DNA of 64,000 nucleotides. Origin: Massiliimicrobium timonense. GTDB taxonomy: Bacteria > Bacillota_I > Bacilli_A > Erysipelotrichales > Coprobacillaceae. Numbering within the stretch: position 1 is the stretch's first letter; each line of letters begins with the position of its first letter. The notes under the pieces were generated by a model. The model ran no database searches, was not told the DNA's origin, and worked only from the letters and a program-made list of their open reading frames with translations. This document shows, piece by piece, positions 45,546 through 55,801 of the stretch. The position numbers and the translations under genes were made by a program. The DNA is taken from the NCBI RefSeq assembly GCF_002160865.1, contig NZ_NFLJ01000006.1, forward strand, positions 27,278 to 91,277. Reading direction: 5' to 3'.

Positions 45546-47426
45546 ATGGGAAAGTTTGAAAAGGATGCTAAAGATTTATTAGAGTATGTGGGTGGCAAAG
45601 AAAATATTAATGCTGTTTCACATTGTGTCACAAGAATGCGTTTTGTTTTAGTTGATTCTAAGAAGGCAGATATTGATAAAATTGAATCATTGCCTTCTGC
45701 AAAAGGAACATTTACACAATCAGGACAATTTCAAGTCATTATTGGTAATGAAGTTTCAGAATTTTATAACGATTTTGTTAAAGTGAGTGGTATTGAAGGT
45801 GTAAGTAAGGAAGCTGTGAAGAATGCTTCAAAAACAAATCAAACATGGTTACAGAAAATGATGGGAGCATTAGGAGAAATCTTTGCTCCATTGATTCCAG
45901 CATTGATTTGTGGAGGTTTGATTTTAGGATTTAGAAATATTATTGGAGAAATTAATTTCTTTAATAATGGAACACAAAGTTTAGCAGATATTTCACAATT
46001 CTGGGCAGGAACATATAGCTTTTTATGGCTAATTGGTGAAGCTGTTTTCCATTTGTTACCAGTAGGTATTGTCTGGTCTATCACAAAGAAAATGGGAACA
46101 ACAGAAATGCTGGGAATTGTGCTTGGATTAACACTTGTATCGCCTCAGTTATTAAATGGATTTAGTGTAGCCAGTACACCGGCTAATCAAATTCCAGTAT
46201 GGGATTTTGGATTTGCTCAAGTGCAGATGATTGGTTATCAAGGGCAGGTCATTGCTGCCATGATGGCTGGATTTGTTTTGGTATATCTTGAAAAATTCTT
46301 TAGAAAAGTCACACCAAGTGTCATTAGTATGATTGTTGTTCCATTTTGTTCATTAGTACCCGCAGTGATTATTGCACATACTGTTGTTGGACCAATTGGA
46401 TGGGCTATTGGTAATGGTATTGCTGATGTTGTTTATGGTGGTTTAACTTCAAGTTTTGGTGTATTATTTGCTGCTGTGTTTGGATTGGTTTATGCACCTA
46501 TCGTTATGACAGGATTACATCATATGACAAATGCTATTGATACAACATTAACAAATATGTTTGGTGGAACTATTTTATGGCCAATGATTGCTTTATCTAA
46601 TATTGCGCAAGGATCAAGTGTATTAGCAATGTCTATCTTACAAAGACATGATGAACGTGCTCAACAAATTAATGTTCCAGCATGTATATCTTGTTATTTA
46701 GGAGTTACTGAACCAGCGTTATTTGGTGTCAATATGAAATATGGTTTCCCACTTGTTTGTGGAATGATTGGATCAGCAATTGCAGCAGTCATTTCTGTTG
46801 GTTGTGGCGTACAGGCATTTAGTATAGGTGTTGGAGGTTTACCAGGAATTATTTCTATTAAACCAGAATTTTGGGTTTATTTCTTATTAGCTATGGCAGT
46901 TGCCATTGTCGTTCCTTTTGCTTTAACAATGATTGTGGGTAAAAAGAAATTAACAGTTCCAACAAAACAAGAAGAAAAAGATTTTATCTCACCAATGCAA
47001 GGACGTTTGATGCCATTAACGGAAGTAGAAGATCAAGTTTTCTCTCAAGGATTAATGGGTGATGGTTTTGCAGTTGAATTAAAAGATGGGCAAGTTCTTG
47101 CTCCATTTAGTGGTGAAGTTGTCATGACTTTCCCAACAAAACATGCTTATGGTTTAAGACGTGAAGATGGTCTGGAAGTTTTGATTCATATTGGTATGGA
47201 TACTGTTCAATTAAATGGTGAAGGTTTTGAATCTTATGTTCAACAAGGTGATCATGTTGTTCAAGGACAAGTTTTAGCAAAAGTTGATATTGATTATGTT
47301 TTATCACAAGGAAAATCTGTTGTTTCACCTGTCGTTTTTACAAGTGGACAACATATTGAATGTCAAGGGCAGGATGTTCAATATAAACAAGAAAATATTT
47401 TTCAATGGAAAGGAGCTGATAACTAA
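45546..47426 (+). CDS. treP: PTS trehalose-specific EIIBCA fusion
   Basis: 626 residues from ATG 45546 (AAGGAGA upstream). EIIB (about 1-85) has AVSHCVTRMRFVL with phospho-cysteine; EIIC (about 105-460) has about ten membrane segments; and a full EIIA-Glc-type domain (about 480-620) has VLIHIGMDTVQLNG with the phospho-histidine. Bacillus TreP lacks the EIIA part, so this fusion is self-contained. It imports trehalose as trehalose-6-phosphate. Overlaps treC (TAATG). Confidence 0.92.
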   Translation: MGKFEKDAKDLLEYVGGKENINAVSHCVTRMRFVLVDSKKADIDKIESLPSAKGTFTQSGQFQVIIGNEVSEFYNDFVKVSGIEGVSKEAVKNASKTNQTWLQKMMGALGEIFAPLIPALICGGLILGFRNIIGEINFFNNGTQSLADISQFWAGTYSFLWLIGEAVFHLLPVGIVWSITKKMGTTEMLGIVLGLTLVSPQLLNGFSVASTPANQIPVWDFGFAQVQMIGYQGQVIAAMMAGFVLVYLEKFFRKVTPSVISMIVVPFCSLVPAVIIAHTVVGPIGWAIGNGIADVVYGGLTSSFGVLFAAVFGLVYAPIVMTGLHHMTNAIDTTLTNMFGGTILWPMIALSNIAQGSSVLAMSILQRHDERAQQINVPACISCYLGVTEPALFGVNMKYGFPLVCGMIGSAIAAVISVGCGVQAFSIGVGGLPGIISIKPEFWVYFLLAMAVAIVVPFALTMIVGKKKLTVPTKQEEKDFISPMQGRLMPLTEVEDQVFSQGLMGDGFAVELKDGQVLAPFSGEVVMTFPTKHAYGLRREDGLEVLIHIGMDTVQLNGEGFESYVQQGDHVVQGQVLAKVDIDYVLSQGKSVVSPVVFTSGQHIECQGQDVQYKQENIFQWKGADN

Positions 47427-49066
47427 TGATGACTTTTCAAGATAAAGTTGTTTATCAGATTTATCCTAAATCTTTTCAAGATACGAATCATGATGGATTA
47501 GGAGATATACAAGGAATTATTCAACATCTTGACTATTTGCAAAAATTAGGTGTTGATTATATTTGGATGAATCCTATCTTTGTATCACCACAAAATGATA
47601 ATGGTTATGACATTCAAGATTATTATTCTATTGATTCTCGTTATGGAACAATGGAAGATTTAGAATTATTAATTAGCGAAGCAAAGAAAAGAAATATCTA
47701 TTTGATGTTTGATATGGTGTTTAATCATACATCAACTTATCATGAATGGTTTCAAAAAGCTTTATCAGGAGATCAAAAATACAAAGATTATTATTTCTTT
47801 AAAAAAGGAAAGAATGATAATCCACCAACTAACTGGGAATCAAAATTTGGTGGAAATGCATGGAAATATGTAGAAGAATTTGATGAATATTATCTTCATC
47901 TTTTTGATGAGACACAGGCTGATTTAAATTGGAAAAATCCAGAAGTCAGAAAAGAAATGGCAAATATTATTAATTTCTGGATTGAAAAAGGGATTAAGGG
48001 ATTTAGATTTGATGTTATTAATTTGATTGATAAAGAGTCTTTTGAAGATGACTTTGAAGGTGTTGGAAAGAGATTTTATACAGATCGTCCTTTGGTTCAT
48101 ACTTATCTTCGAGAACTTGCTCAAAATTCTTTTGGACAATATGATGATATTATCACTGTTGGAGAAATGTCAGCAACTTCTATTGAAAATTGTATTGGAT
48201 ATACTAATCCTGAACATCATGAACTTTCAATGGCTTTTAATTTCCATCATTTGAAAGTTGATTATAAAAATAAAGAAAAATGGACATTAATGCCCTTTGA
48301 TTTTAAAGAATTAAAACAATTATTAAACGATTGGCAAGTAGGTATACAAGAAGGTCATGGATGGAATGCTGTATTCTGGTGCTGTCATGATCAACCACGT
48401 GTTTTATCACGTTTTGGAGATGACAAAAATTATCCAAAAGAATCAGCGAAAATGCTGGCAACAACAATCCATATGCTAAGAGGAACACCTTATATTTATC
48501 AAGGTGAAGAAATTGGTATGACAAATGCTTATTTTACAGATATTCATCAATATCGTGATGTCGAGAGCTTGAATGCTTATCAGATTTTAAGAGACAAAGG
48601 TATACCAGAAGATGAAATTTATCAAATCTTATTAGCAAAATCAAGAGATAATGCACGTACACCAATGCAATGGAATGATAAACCTTATGCAGGATTTAGT
48701 GATGTTGAATCATGGATAGAACCAATTTATAATTATAAAGATATTAATGTAGAAAAAAATCTACAAGATGAAGATTCAGTATTCTATTACTATCAAAAAT
48801 TAATTCAATTAAGAAAGCAATATCAAGTCATTAGTTTGGGAACATATGAACCTGTATTGTTAGAGCATCCAACACTTTATGCATATAAACGTCAATATCA
48901 AGATCAAGAAATCATTGTCTATAATCATTTCTATGGTGATGAAACAACAACTATTGAAGTTGAGGCTTCACAATATGATATTCTATTATCTAATGTAGGG
49001 CGTCAAACATTAGAAAATACAATTCAATTAAAACCATATGAATCTCTTGTTTTAATTAAAAAATAA
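47426..49066 (+). CDS. treC: Alpha,alpha-phosphotrehalase (GH13)
   Basis: 546 residues. VVYQIYPKSFQDTNHDGLGD is the GH13 start, FDMVFNHTS region I, GFRFDVINLI with the catalytic Asp region II, GEMSA the catalytic Glu region III, and CCHDQPR the region IV Asp. It cleaves trehalose-6-phosphate to glucose and glucose-6-phosphate in the cytosol. Last gene of the tre operon. Confidence 0.93.
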   Translation: MMTFQDKVVYQIYPKSFQDTNHDGLGDIQGIIQHLDYLQKLGVDYIWMNPIFVSPQNDNGYDIQDYYSIDSRYGTMEDLELLISEAKKRNIYLMFDMVFNHTSTYHEWFQKALSGDQKYKDYYFFKKGKNDNPPTNWESKFGGNAWKYVEEFDEYYLHLFDETQADLNWKNPEVRKEMANIINFWIEKGIKGFRFDVINLIDKESFEDDFEGVGKRFYTDRPLVHTYLRELAQNSFGQYDDIITVGEMSATSIENCIGYTNPEHHELSMAFNFHHLKVDYKNKEKWTLMPFDFKELKQLLNDWQVGIQEGHGWNAVFWCCHDQPRVLSRFGDDKNYPKESAKMLATTIHMLRGTPYIYQGEEIGMTNAYFTDIHQYRDVESLNAYQILRDKGIPEDEIYQILLAKSRDNARTPMQWNDKPYAGFSDVESWIEPIYNYKDINVEKNLQDEDSVFYYYQKLIQLRKQYQVISLGTYEPVLLEHPTLYAYKRQYQDQEIIVYNHFYGDETTTIEVEASQYDILLSNVGRQTLENTIQLKPYESLVLIKK

Positions 49067-49079
49067 TAATGCTTTTAAA

Positions 49080-49112
49080 AGAAATGCATTGTAAGATGTG
49101 TTTCTTTTTTTG
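49080..49112 (+). terminator. Terminator of the trehalose operon
   Basis: AGAAATGCAT pairs with ATGTGTTTCT (mismatch inside), followed by TTTTTTT. Confidence 0.7.
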
Positions 49113-49230
49113 TATAAATAACAAAAATAATATATAATTTTATATTTTTCATGATTAAAATCTATTTTTGTATTTCACAAATTAACTGAATAATGTTAAA
49201 ATATGAGCCATATAGATTTGGGGTGAAATA

Positions 49231-49932
49231 ATGAAAAGAACAATGAAAGAAGCCTTGATTGCTTCCATTCCAGTTATGATGGGTTATATTGTCTTAGGTA
49301 TGGCTTTTGGTATGCTTTTAGAGAGTAAAGGATATTCATTTATTTATGCTTTAGCCATGTCTGTTTTTATTTATGCTGGAAGTATGCAATTTGTCGCTAT
49401 TAATTTATTAACATCAGGAGCAACATTAATAAATGTGGCTATAATGACATTATTGATTAATGCTAGACATTTGGTTTATGGATTATCTATGATTAAAAAA
49501 TTTGAGGATATGGGGAAGTTAAAGCCTTATATGATTTTTTCTTTAACGGATGAAACTTATTCTTTGTTAGTGAGTGCAAAAACACCAAAAGGATGTTTAC
49601 CTCAATATTATATGTTTTTTATTTCTTTCTTTGATCAATGTTATTGGGTGATAGGGAGTTTAATAGGAAGTATTGTTGGTTCATTACTAACAATCAATAC
49701 AACGGGATTAGATTTTGCAATGACGGCATTATTTGTTGTGATTGTTGTAGATCAATATTTAAATTCAACAAAGCATCTTTATACTTATATTGGCTTTGGA
49801 ATCAGTATTGTTTGTTTATTGATTTTTGGTAGTGATGCTTTTATTATCCCGTCTATGATAGGTATTATTTTAAGTTTGATTTATGTATACGAAAAAGGAG
49901 GAAAGGAAAATGCATGGGATTATACTGATTAG
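49231..49932 (+). CDS. azlC: AzlC-family branched-chain amino acid exporter, large subunit
   Basis: 233 residues, hydrophobic. ALIASIPVMMGYIVLGMAFG, YAGSMQFVAINLL and NARHLVYGLSM are the AzlC signature. With AzlD it exports branched-chain amino acids (known for AzlCD/BrnFE). The C-terminus overlaps azlD by 23 bases. Confidence 0.9.
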   Translation: MKRTMKEALIASIPVMMGYIVLGMAFGMLLESKGYSFIYALAMSVFIYAGSMQFVAINLLTSGATLINVAIMTLLINARHLVYGLSMIKKFEDMGKLKPYMIFSLTDETYSLLVSAKTPKGCLPQYYMFFISFFDQCYWVIGSLIGSIVGSLLTINTTGLDFAMTALFVVIVVDQYLNSTKHLYTYIGFGISIVCLLIFGSDAFIIPSMIGIILSLIYVYEKGGKENAWDYTD

Positions 49933-50224
49933 TATTATTGCAGTTATAACCTTTTTAACCAGAGTTCTACCTTTTTTCATCTTTAAAAATAAATCATATC
50001 CTATCATTGAATATCTTGGAGATGTTTTACCTTATGCTATTATGGCAATGCTCGTAGTGTATTGTTTAAGAAGTGTTGATTTACTGAGTGGAAATCATGG
50101 GATTTGTGAAATGATTGGTGTAGGAACTGTCATTCTTTTACATCTTATCAAACGTAACACGTTATTATCTATTATTGGAGGAACTCTTGTTTATATGTTA
50201 TGTGTTCAAATTATTTTCGTATAA
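49910..50224 (+). CDS. azlD: AzlD-family branched-chain amino acid exporter, small subunit
   Basis: 104 residues from ATG 49910, behind AGGAGG; the earlier ATG (49883) lies before this site. Three hydrophobic segments with VITFLTRVLPFFIF and YLGDVLPYAIMAMLVVYCL, the AzlD pattern. Partner of AzlC. Confidence 0.88.
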   Translation: MHGIILISIIAVITFLTRVLPFFIFKNKSYPIIEYLGDVLPYAIMAMLVVYCLRSVDLLSGNHGICEMIGVGTVILLHLIKRNTLLSIIGGTLVYMLCVQIIFV

Positions 50225-50234
50225 AATAAATAAG

Positions 50235-50325
50235 TTTACATTTTTATTGTTTGTGCTATACTATAAGTGTAGTCAAAAGACTGGTAAAGATATAAAGAAA
50301 AGGAAGAGCGGGAACTCTTCCTTTT
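50235..50325 (+). ncRNA. Candidate small RNA (antitoxin-like) with strong terminator
   Basis: -35 TTTACA (50235-50240), 16-base spacer, -10 TATACT (50257-50262); a perfect hairpin AAAAGGAAGAG/CTCTTCCTTTT at 50298-50325 follows about 30 bases after the predicted start, then TAGC. CTGGTAAAGATATAAA (50281-50296) recurs with one change at 50341-50356. It has no open frame. The minus-strand transcript from 50510 would overlap its whole length, as in type I toxin-antitoxin loci. It could also simply be the azlCD terminator. Confidence 0.45.
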
Positions 50326-50534
50326 AGCTATTTTAGCTAACTGTTAAAGATATAAATTTAATGAAATGTAGTTTTCACTAGTTTTTATTTAAAAACTTGT
50401 ATGTAACTACAAGAATTAAATAGAATACTCCATTAATATTCCTCCATTAAATCACATCAATACCAGTTTTCCTCCATAGCACACTATTGATAAATGCAAT
50501 AATAATTATATCATATATAAAAAATCTTTAACAA
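50298..50534 (-). ncRNA. Candidate toxin-like mRNA on the opposite strand
   Basis: Minus-strand -35 TTGTTA (50529-50534), 18-base spacer, -10 TATAAT (50505-50510). The RNA would carry two ribosome-site-like GGAGGAA copies about 35 bases apart, and end at the shared hairpin (50298-50325). A hydrophobic frame, NINGVFYLILVVTYKFLNKN then stop at 50378-50380, looks like a type I toxin tail, but the nearby ATG 50433 is one base out of frame and gives only MEYSI. It is therefore a decayed or frameshifted toxin, or chance. Confidence 0.35.
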
Positions 50535-50602
50535 TAAATACATACATTGTTCAAATTCTTTTCATATAAGCTATGTTATAATAGTGATAAGGAGATGGTT
50601 GT

Positions 50603-51259
50603 ATGCGTGAAAGTATGAAATATGATACAAATGTTTATCAGTTGAGAGAATCAGTTTTAAAAAGAATGATTCAAATTATTCAACAACAAAGATATATTCA
50701 AGACAATAGTATTGTTTTCTATGGGGATTCTATTATTGAATATTATGATGTAGAACATGTTTTTAAGGATTTAGGGCCTGTTTATAATTGTGGTATTGGT
50801 GGCATAACTTCAGATATGTTGCTGCATTTTGTTGATGAAGGTGTTATTAAATATCGCCCACGTGAAGTTTTTATATTAATAGGAACAAATGATTTAGGAA
50901 ATACGATTATGGCAAGTCCTAGAGATATTGCTTTGAATGTTAAAGAGATGGTGGAGATTATTCATTATAATTTACCAGAATGCCAAATTCATTTGTTAAG
51001 TCCTATTCCGTGTATTGAAAAGCTTCATGGTTATCAATCAATGCATCAAGGATTAAGAAGTAACGATATTTTACAAATGATTATGAAAGAATATAAACGT
51101 ATGATTCCTTATGAATATGTTCATTTTATTAATGTTTATGATTCTTTATTTGAAAATGGACAATTAAATGCAAATTATTTTATTGATGGTTTACATATTA
51201 ATGAAGATGGTTATCAAGTTTTAACAGAAGTGATTCTAAAAGCCATAAAGGAGAAATGA
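50603..51259 (+). CDS. SGNH/GDSL-family hydrolase
   Basis: 218 residues, no signal peptide. VFYGDSIIEY is block I with the nucleophilic serine, GIGGI block II, IGTNDLGN block III (GxND), and FIDGLHINEDGY block V with the Asp-x-x-His pair. It is an intracellular lipase/acylhydrolase-like enzyme, perhaps platelet-activating factor acetylhydrolase-type. It sits one base upstream of an alpha/beta hydrolase gene, so both are co-expressed. Confidence 0.87.
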   Translation: MRESMKYDTNVYQLRESVLKRMIQIIQQQRYIQDNSIVFYGDSIIEYYDVEHVFKDLGPVYNCGIGGITSDMLLHFVDEGVIKYRPREVFILIGTNDLGNTIMASPRDIALNVKEMVEIIHYNLPECQIHLLSPIPCIEKLHGYQSMHQGLRSNDILQMIMKEYKRMIPYEYVHFINVYDSLFENGQLNANYFIDGLHINEDGYQVLTEVILKAIKEK

Positions 51260-51260
51260 T

Positions 51261-51995
51261 ATGCAAGAGTATTATGAAATGAAAACAAAACGTGGAACAA
51301 TGAGAGGTTTCTTTCATAAACCACATGCTAATCAGTTTCCTGTATGCCTTATTTTTCATGGGTTTACAGGTCAAAAAACAGGAACAAAATTTTCTTATGT
51401 TCAGTTGTCAAGAATGTTAGAAAAGCAAAATATTGGAACTTTGCGTATGGACTTTTTAGGAAGTGGAGAATCAGATTTGGAATTTAAAGATATGACTTTT
51501 CAAAATGAACTGGATTCAGCTATTCAGCTTTTAGAAGAAGTTAAGAAAATGGATTGTGTGACAGATATTTATTTATTAGGTCATTCTATGGGTGGAGCCA
51601 TTGCAAGTGAAGTAGCAAAAAGATTCCCACAGGATATTTCTAAAATGTGTTTATGGGCACCAGCTTTTAATCTACCTGATGCGATTGAATATTTAAAAGG
51701 ACATGTTGAAGAAGCTCCTTATTATGATCATGGTGGTTTTGAAATTTCTCATGAGTTTGTCGAAGATATAACATCGAGAGATTTATATAAGGATTTGGAT
51801 ATTTATAAAAATGATTTAATGATTATTCATGGAACAGAGGATACAACAGTTCCATTTCAAATATCAAATAAGTATTTAAAAGGATTTGTGAATCCAACTT
51901 TTTATCCTATTGAAGGAGCTACGCATAACTATGATAATTTGAAACATATTCGTCAAGTTATTCAATTAACATATGATTTTTTTATACAGGGATAA
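51261..51995 (+). CDS. Alpha/beta hydrolase
   Basis: 244 residues. FHGFTGQKTGTKFSYVQLSR is the oxyanion loop, LLGHSMGGAIASEVAKR the nucleophile elbow (GHSMGG), MIIHGTEDTTVPFQIS the Asp, and EGATHNY the His. Resembles cinnamoyl/feruloyl-esterase-like or acylglycerol lipases of gut Firmicutes. Cytosolic. Behind AAAGGAG and translationally close to the SGNH gene. Confidence 0.88.
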   Translation: MQEYYEMKTKRGTMRGFFHKPHANQFPVCLIFHGFTGQKTGTKFSYVQLSRMLEKQNIGTLRMDFLGSGESDLEFKDMTFQNELDSAIQLLEEVKKMDCVTDIYLLGHSMGGAIASEVAKRFPQDISKMCLWAPAFNLPDAIEYLKGHVEEAPYYDHGGFEISHEFVEDITSRDLYKDLDIYKNDLMIIHGTEDTTVPFQISNKYLKGFVNPTFYPIEGATHNYDNLKHIRQVIQLTYDFFIQG

Positions 51996-52010
51996 AAACC
52001 CTGTATTTTT
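51985..52010 (+). terminator. Terminator of the two-hydrolase operon
   Basis: TACAGGG (51985-51991) pairs with CCCTGTA (51999-52005), followed by TTTTT. Confidence 0.8.
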
Positions 52011-52101
52011 CGTTATGAATTACATAAAGTGATAAGCTTTTTGTATTGTCTTTTCAATGAATTGTGTTATAATCAAAAAGGCAAAAAAGGAGTGAAAATA
52101 C

Positions 52102-53925
52102 ATGAATAACATTAGAAATATAGCAATTATTGCACACGTTGATCATGGGAAAACAACTTTAGTAGATCAGTTATTAAAATTATCTGGAACTTTGAAAGAT
52201 AATGAACAAATTGCTGAAAGAGCAATGGATTCAAATGCGATTGAAAGAGAACGTGGAATTACAATTTTAGCAAAAAATACAGCTATTCATTATAAAGATT
52301 ATCGTATTAATATTATGGATACACCGGGACATGCTGATTTTGGTGGCGAAGTAGAACGTATCATGAATATGGTTGATGGTGTATTATTAGTTGTTGATGC
52401 ATATGAAGGGACAATGCCTCAAACACGATTTGTATTAAAGAAAGCACTTGAAGCAAAGGTCAAACCTATTGTTGTGATTAATAAGGTAGATAGACCTGTT
52501 GTACGTATTCATGAAGTTATGGATGAAGTATTGGAATTATTTATGGAATTAGGTGCTGATGATAATCAGTTAGATTTCCCAACTGTCTTTGTATCGGCTT
52601 TGATGGGAACATCAAGTTTGGATCCAGATATTTCAACACAAGTACCAAATATGGATTGCTTATTTGATATGATTATTAAAGAAATTCCTGCACCATTAGT
52701 TGATGAAGAAGGTGGATTGCAATTCCAACCTGCATTACTTGATTACAATGATTATGTAGGACGTATTGGTATTGGTCGTATTCAAAGAGGTAAGGTTAAA
52801 GTCAATGAAACTGTTGTTTGTTTAAGAGCTGATGGTACAAAAACACAATTTAGAGTTCAAAAATTATTTGGTTTTTTAGGATTACATCGTATTGAAATTG
52901 AAGAAGCTAGTGCTGGAGATATTGTTGCTATTGCAGGACTTGCAGATATTGGTGTAGGAGAAACAGTTTGTACAATTGGACATGAAGAACCATTACCATT
53001 GTTACGTGTTGATGAACCAACAATTCAAATGGTATTTGGTACAAATACTTCACCTTTTGCTGGAAAAGAAGGAAAATTTGTCACAGCAAGTAAGGTTGAA
53101 GAAAGATTGTTTAAAGAAACAAATAAAGATGTATCTTTAAAGATTGAAAGAGTGCCTAATGCAGAAGAATGGATTGTTTCAGGACGTGGAGAATTACATT
53201 TATCTATCTTAATTGAAAATATGCGTCGTGAAGGATTTGAATTACAGGTTTCAAAACCAAAAGTTATTATTAAAGAAATTGATGGTGTTAAATGTGAACC
53301 ATATGAAGAAGTGTTTATTGAAGCTCCTGATGAATGTATAGGAAGTATTATTGAATCTTTAGGATTTAGACGAGGAACACTAGAAAATATGGAATCTGAT
53401 AATGGGATGACAAAAGTACATTACATCATTCCATCTCGTGGTTTGATTGGTTTTATGACAAACTTCCTCACTATGACAAAGGGTTATGGAATTATTAATC
53501 ACTCATTCTTAGATTATCGTCCAATGGAAGGAGATTCTGTAGGAGAAAGACAGTTAGGTGTACTTGTTTCTATAGATACAGGACAAACAACAGCTTATGC
53601 TCTTGGTGGTGTTGAAGATCGTGGAGTAATGTTTGTTGGTCCAGGTGTAGATGTTTATGAAGGTATGATTGTTGGTGAACATAGCCGTGATAATGATTTG
53701 GTTGTCAATGTCACAAAAGGAAAACAATTAACGAATACACGTTCATCAACAAAAGATTCAACAGTTGTATTAAAGAAACCAAGAGTTTTCAATCTTGAAG
53801 CTTGTTTAGATTATATTAATGATGATGAACTTGTAGAAGTCACACCAAAGAATATTCGTTTAAGAAAACGTTTATTAACAGAAAATGAAAGAAGAAAAGC
53901 TTATACTAAAAAAATGAATGGATAA
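52102..53925 (+). CDS. typA: Ribosome-associated GTPase TypA/BipA
   Basis: 607 residues, normal. [17 protein letters not shown] (G1), [10 protein letters not shown] (G2), [15 protein letters not shown] (G3), NKVDRP (G4) and SALMG (G5) form the GTPase; EF-G-like domains III and V and the BipA-specific C-terminal domain follow ([20 protein letters not shown]). It helps 50S assembly at low temperature and stress. Single gene with own terminator. Confidence 0.96.
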   Translation: MNNIRNIAIIAHVDHGKTTLVDQLLKLSGTLKDNEQIAERAMDSNAIERERGITILAKNTAIHYKDYRINIMDTPGHADFGGEVERIMNMVDGVLLVVDAYEGTMPQTRFVLKKALEAKVKPIVVINKVDRPVVRIHEVMDEVLELFMELGADDNQLDFPTVFVSALMGTSSLDPDISTQVPNMDCLFDMIIKEIPAPLVDEEGGLQFQPALLDYNDYVGRIGIGRIQRGKVKVNETVVCLRADGTKTQFRVQKLFGFLGLHRIEIEEASAGDIVAIAGLADIGVGETVCTIGHEEPLPLLRVDEPTIQMVFGTNTSPFAGKEGKFVTASKVEERLFKETNKDVSLKIERVPNAEEWIVSGRGELHLSILIENMRREGFELQVSKPKVIIKEIDGVKCEPYEEVFIEAPDECIGSIIESLGFRRGTLENMESDNGMTKVHYIIPSRGLIGFMTNFLTMTKGYGIINHSFLDYRPMEGDSVGERQLGVLVSIDTGQTTAYALGGVEDRGVMFVGPGVDVYEGMIVGEHSRDNDLVVNVTKGKQLTNTRSSTKDSTVVLKKPRVFNLEACLDYINDDELVEVTPKNIRLRKRLLTENERRKAYTKKMNG

Positions 53926-53927
53926 TG

Positions 53928-53967
53928 AAAAGAGTTCTTGCTTAAATGATAGTAAGAACTCTTTTTA
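53928..53967 (+). terminator. Terminator of typA
   Basis: AAAAGAGTTCTT (53928-53939) pairs perfectly with AAGAACTCTTTT (53954-53965), followed by T and A. Confidence 0.88.
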
Positions 53968-54476
53968 TAATGATAACTAATCTAGCGTTTCGTTTATTTT
54001 AAAACAAGGAAAGTTGAGAAATACGATTATTTACATTTTTTGCATTGTGATATAAAAAGTTCGATTGATGAATAGATTATATAAGTCATTTTCATACATC
54101 AAAAAATGTTAATTGTAAAATGAAATTCTATTTTATGATATTTTAATGTAGAGTTTAATATTACAATATTTTACCATTGTCCAGTATTTTGGATGTTCAC
54201 TATTAAAGGGACCGAAAAAGTGGATATTTAATATGGTTCAGTAGTCTTTCGGTGATTTATATTTTTTGATTATCTGATTAAAAAGCAGATTATAACATAG
54301 ATCTTTCAAATTTTAAGCACGATTTTTACAGATTTAGACAAGAATATTGCTATGCATTTACTTTTGAATATAGCCAATGAAAAACTTACTTTTTTGTTAA
54401 GTAAAGTTATATTTTTAATTGTTAAATTTAAATTGTATTGATTTCATCACTGTTTATTTCTTGACATTATTTGTGG
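53968..54476. other. AT-rich gap at the left edge of the second scrap island
   Basis: No gene seen. It has a long-range inverted repeat ACCGAAA/TTTCGGT at about 54211-54255, with TGTTCACTATTAAAGGG before it, and an imperfect hairpin ATTATCTGATT/AAAGCAGATTAT near 54270-54297. These could be remnants of an IS end or of a regulatory leader for the minus-strand genes. Minus-strand TTATAAT near 54291-54297 is a -10-like box. Confidence 0.4.
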
Positions 54477-55619
54477 TCATAAGATAACCTCTCTTTTGTT
54501 TACAAGAATCAAAGAGAGGCATATAGGTATAAATATAATCATAATGTTGATGCTTATTAATAATAAAATCATTTTAAGTATTAGAAGTTGATTTTTAAAA
54601 TTAAAAATCATGATGAACAAACATATTGATAAACTTACAATTATGTCTATAAGTATAATTTCTTTGATATATCTAAGAAATAGTATTTTAAGAGTCTGCA
54701 TTGATGAAGAACCATTTGCCTTAAGCAGTGCAAGTTCTTTCTTTTGGTGAAACAGTTCTTTTGATCGATCATATATAATGAATAGAAATACCATAAGCAA
54801 AATAATGAAAGAGAATTGTGATATTTTTTCAACAATACTTTTATTAAATGTCTTTAGCTGTTCAATTCCTATAGGAGAATATATTGTTAAGTCATTATCA
54901 ACACGTTTTAAAGCATCATAGACTTCATCTATATTGGCATCTTCTTCTATATTTAAAAGTACCATATATACAGGATAGTCTTTATCTTTAAAATACTCTA
55001 ATGGAAAATAAATAATGTTTTCCCCACTATTACTATAACGATTCATAACCTGTTTTTCTAATACAGCACCAATCTTTATGGTCTGCTTTGAATCAGTTTC
55101 TAATTCAATTGTAGATTTATGTTTTATTGTTTCATACAGATGGTTTGAAATAATGGTTTGACTATCTTTATTCAATGTATCTTTTGTTTTTGAAAAAAGA
55201 TTGTTGTTGTAGGATTGTACAACCACAGAAATATTATTTATCGTTCCATAAAATTCATAGAAAGGTGAGACGCTTTTAATGCCGTTAATATTTCTCATCT
55301 TATTTATATTCGTAAGTGAGATTGGAGTTGTAAGTTCCTGATATACTTTTAACTTATCTGATCCATAATATACTCTTATTTCACCGAAACTATTATTCAA
55401 CAGATCGCTCATCGTTGAATTGTAGTATGCCATGTACATCTGAGTAAAGACAGCAATGCTAAGTATAATTGCAGTTATAAAAGATGTATAAAAAGAAGAT
55501 TTTCGTTGGTGTTTTTTGTTGTAATACTGAATACTTTTTCTAATAACTTGAGGTGATCTTTTAATAGAAATTCCAGAATTCTTTACATTAGATATTTTAT
55601 CGTATAACTTGATTGACCA
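54477..55619 (-). pseudogene. FtsX-like ABC transporter permease, 5'-truncated
   Basis: The frame is open back to 55619 (reading WSIKLYDKISNVKNSGISIK and then RSPQVIRKSIQYYNKKHQRK), preceded directly by TGA and with no start codon before ATG 55439. A membrane segment (SFITAIILSIAVF) leads to an extracellular domain (about 60-230) and three C-terminal helices typical of FtsX/MacB permeases, with KKELALLKANGSSSMQTLKI. So the 5' half is missing, cut exactly at a 138-bp inverted-repeat element (55609-55746). The permease resembles the large bacteriocin-associated (TIGR01654-like) type; that is a weak resemblance. Confidence 0.7.
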
Positions 55620-55746
55620 TCAGACACAGGATATAAAATTAAATTTTTAGAATTTCAAAATTTACTATATTCTCGTAATTAATTGTGCTTGATTTCATGA
55701 TTTTTCTAAAGACATTATCGTATTCCTGTGTCATGTGGTCAATCAA
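55609..55746. repeat. MITE-like element with 25/26-bp inverted ends
   Basis: Left end (55609-55633) and the reverse complement of the right end (55721-55746) both read TTGATTGACCA, three variable bases, then GACACAGGA and (A)TA. The 87 bases between do not code. There is no obvious target duplication. It breaks the permease gene. It may be a miniature transposable element or the two ends of a deleted IS. Confidence 0.6.
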
Positions 55747-55801
55747 AAATGATTTTCTTATTTATAACATATTAAAGAAAATACTTCTTTATCTCTGTCC
55801 T

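Noticed and set aside
55439..55619. Frameshift between the permease and its upstream part
   Set aside because: On careful recount the frame is continuous from 55619; the gene is truncated, not shifted.
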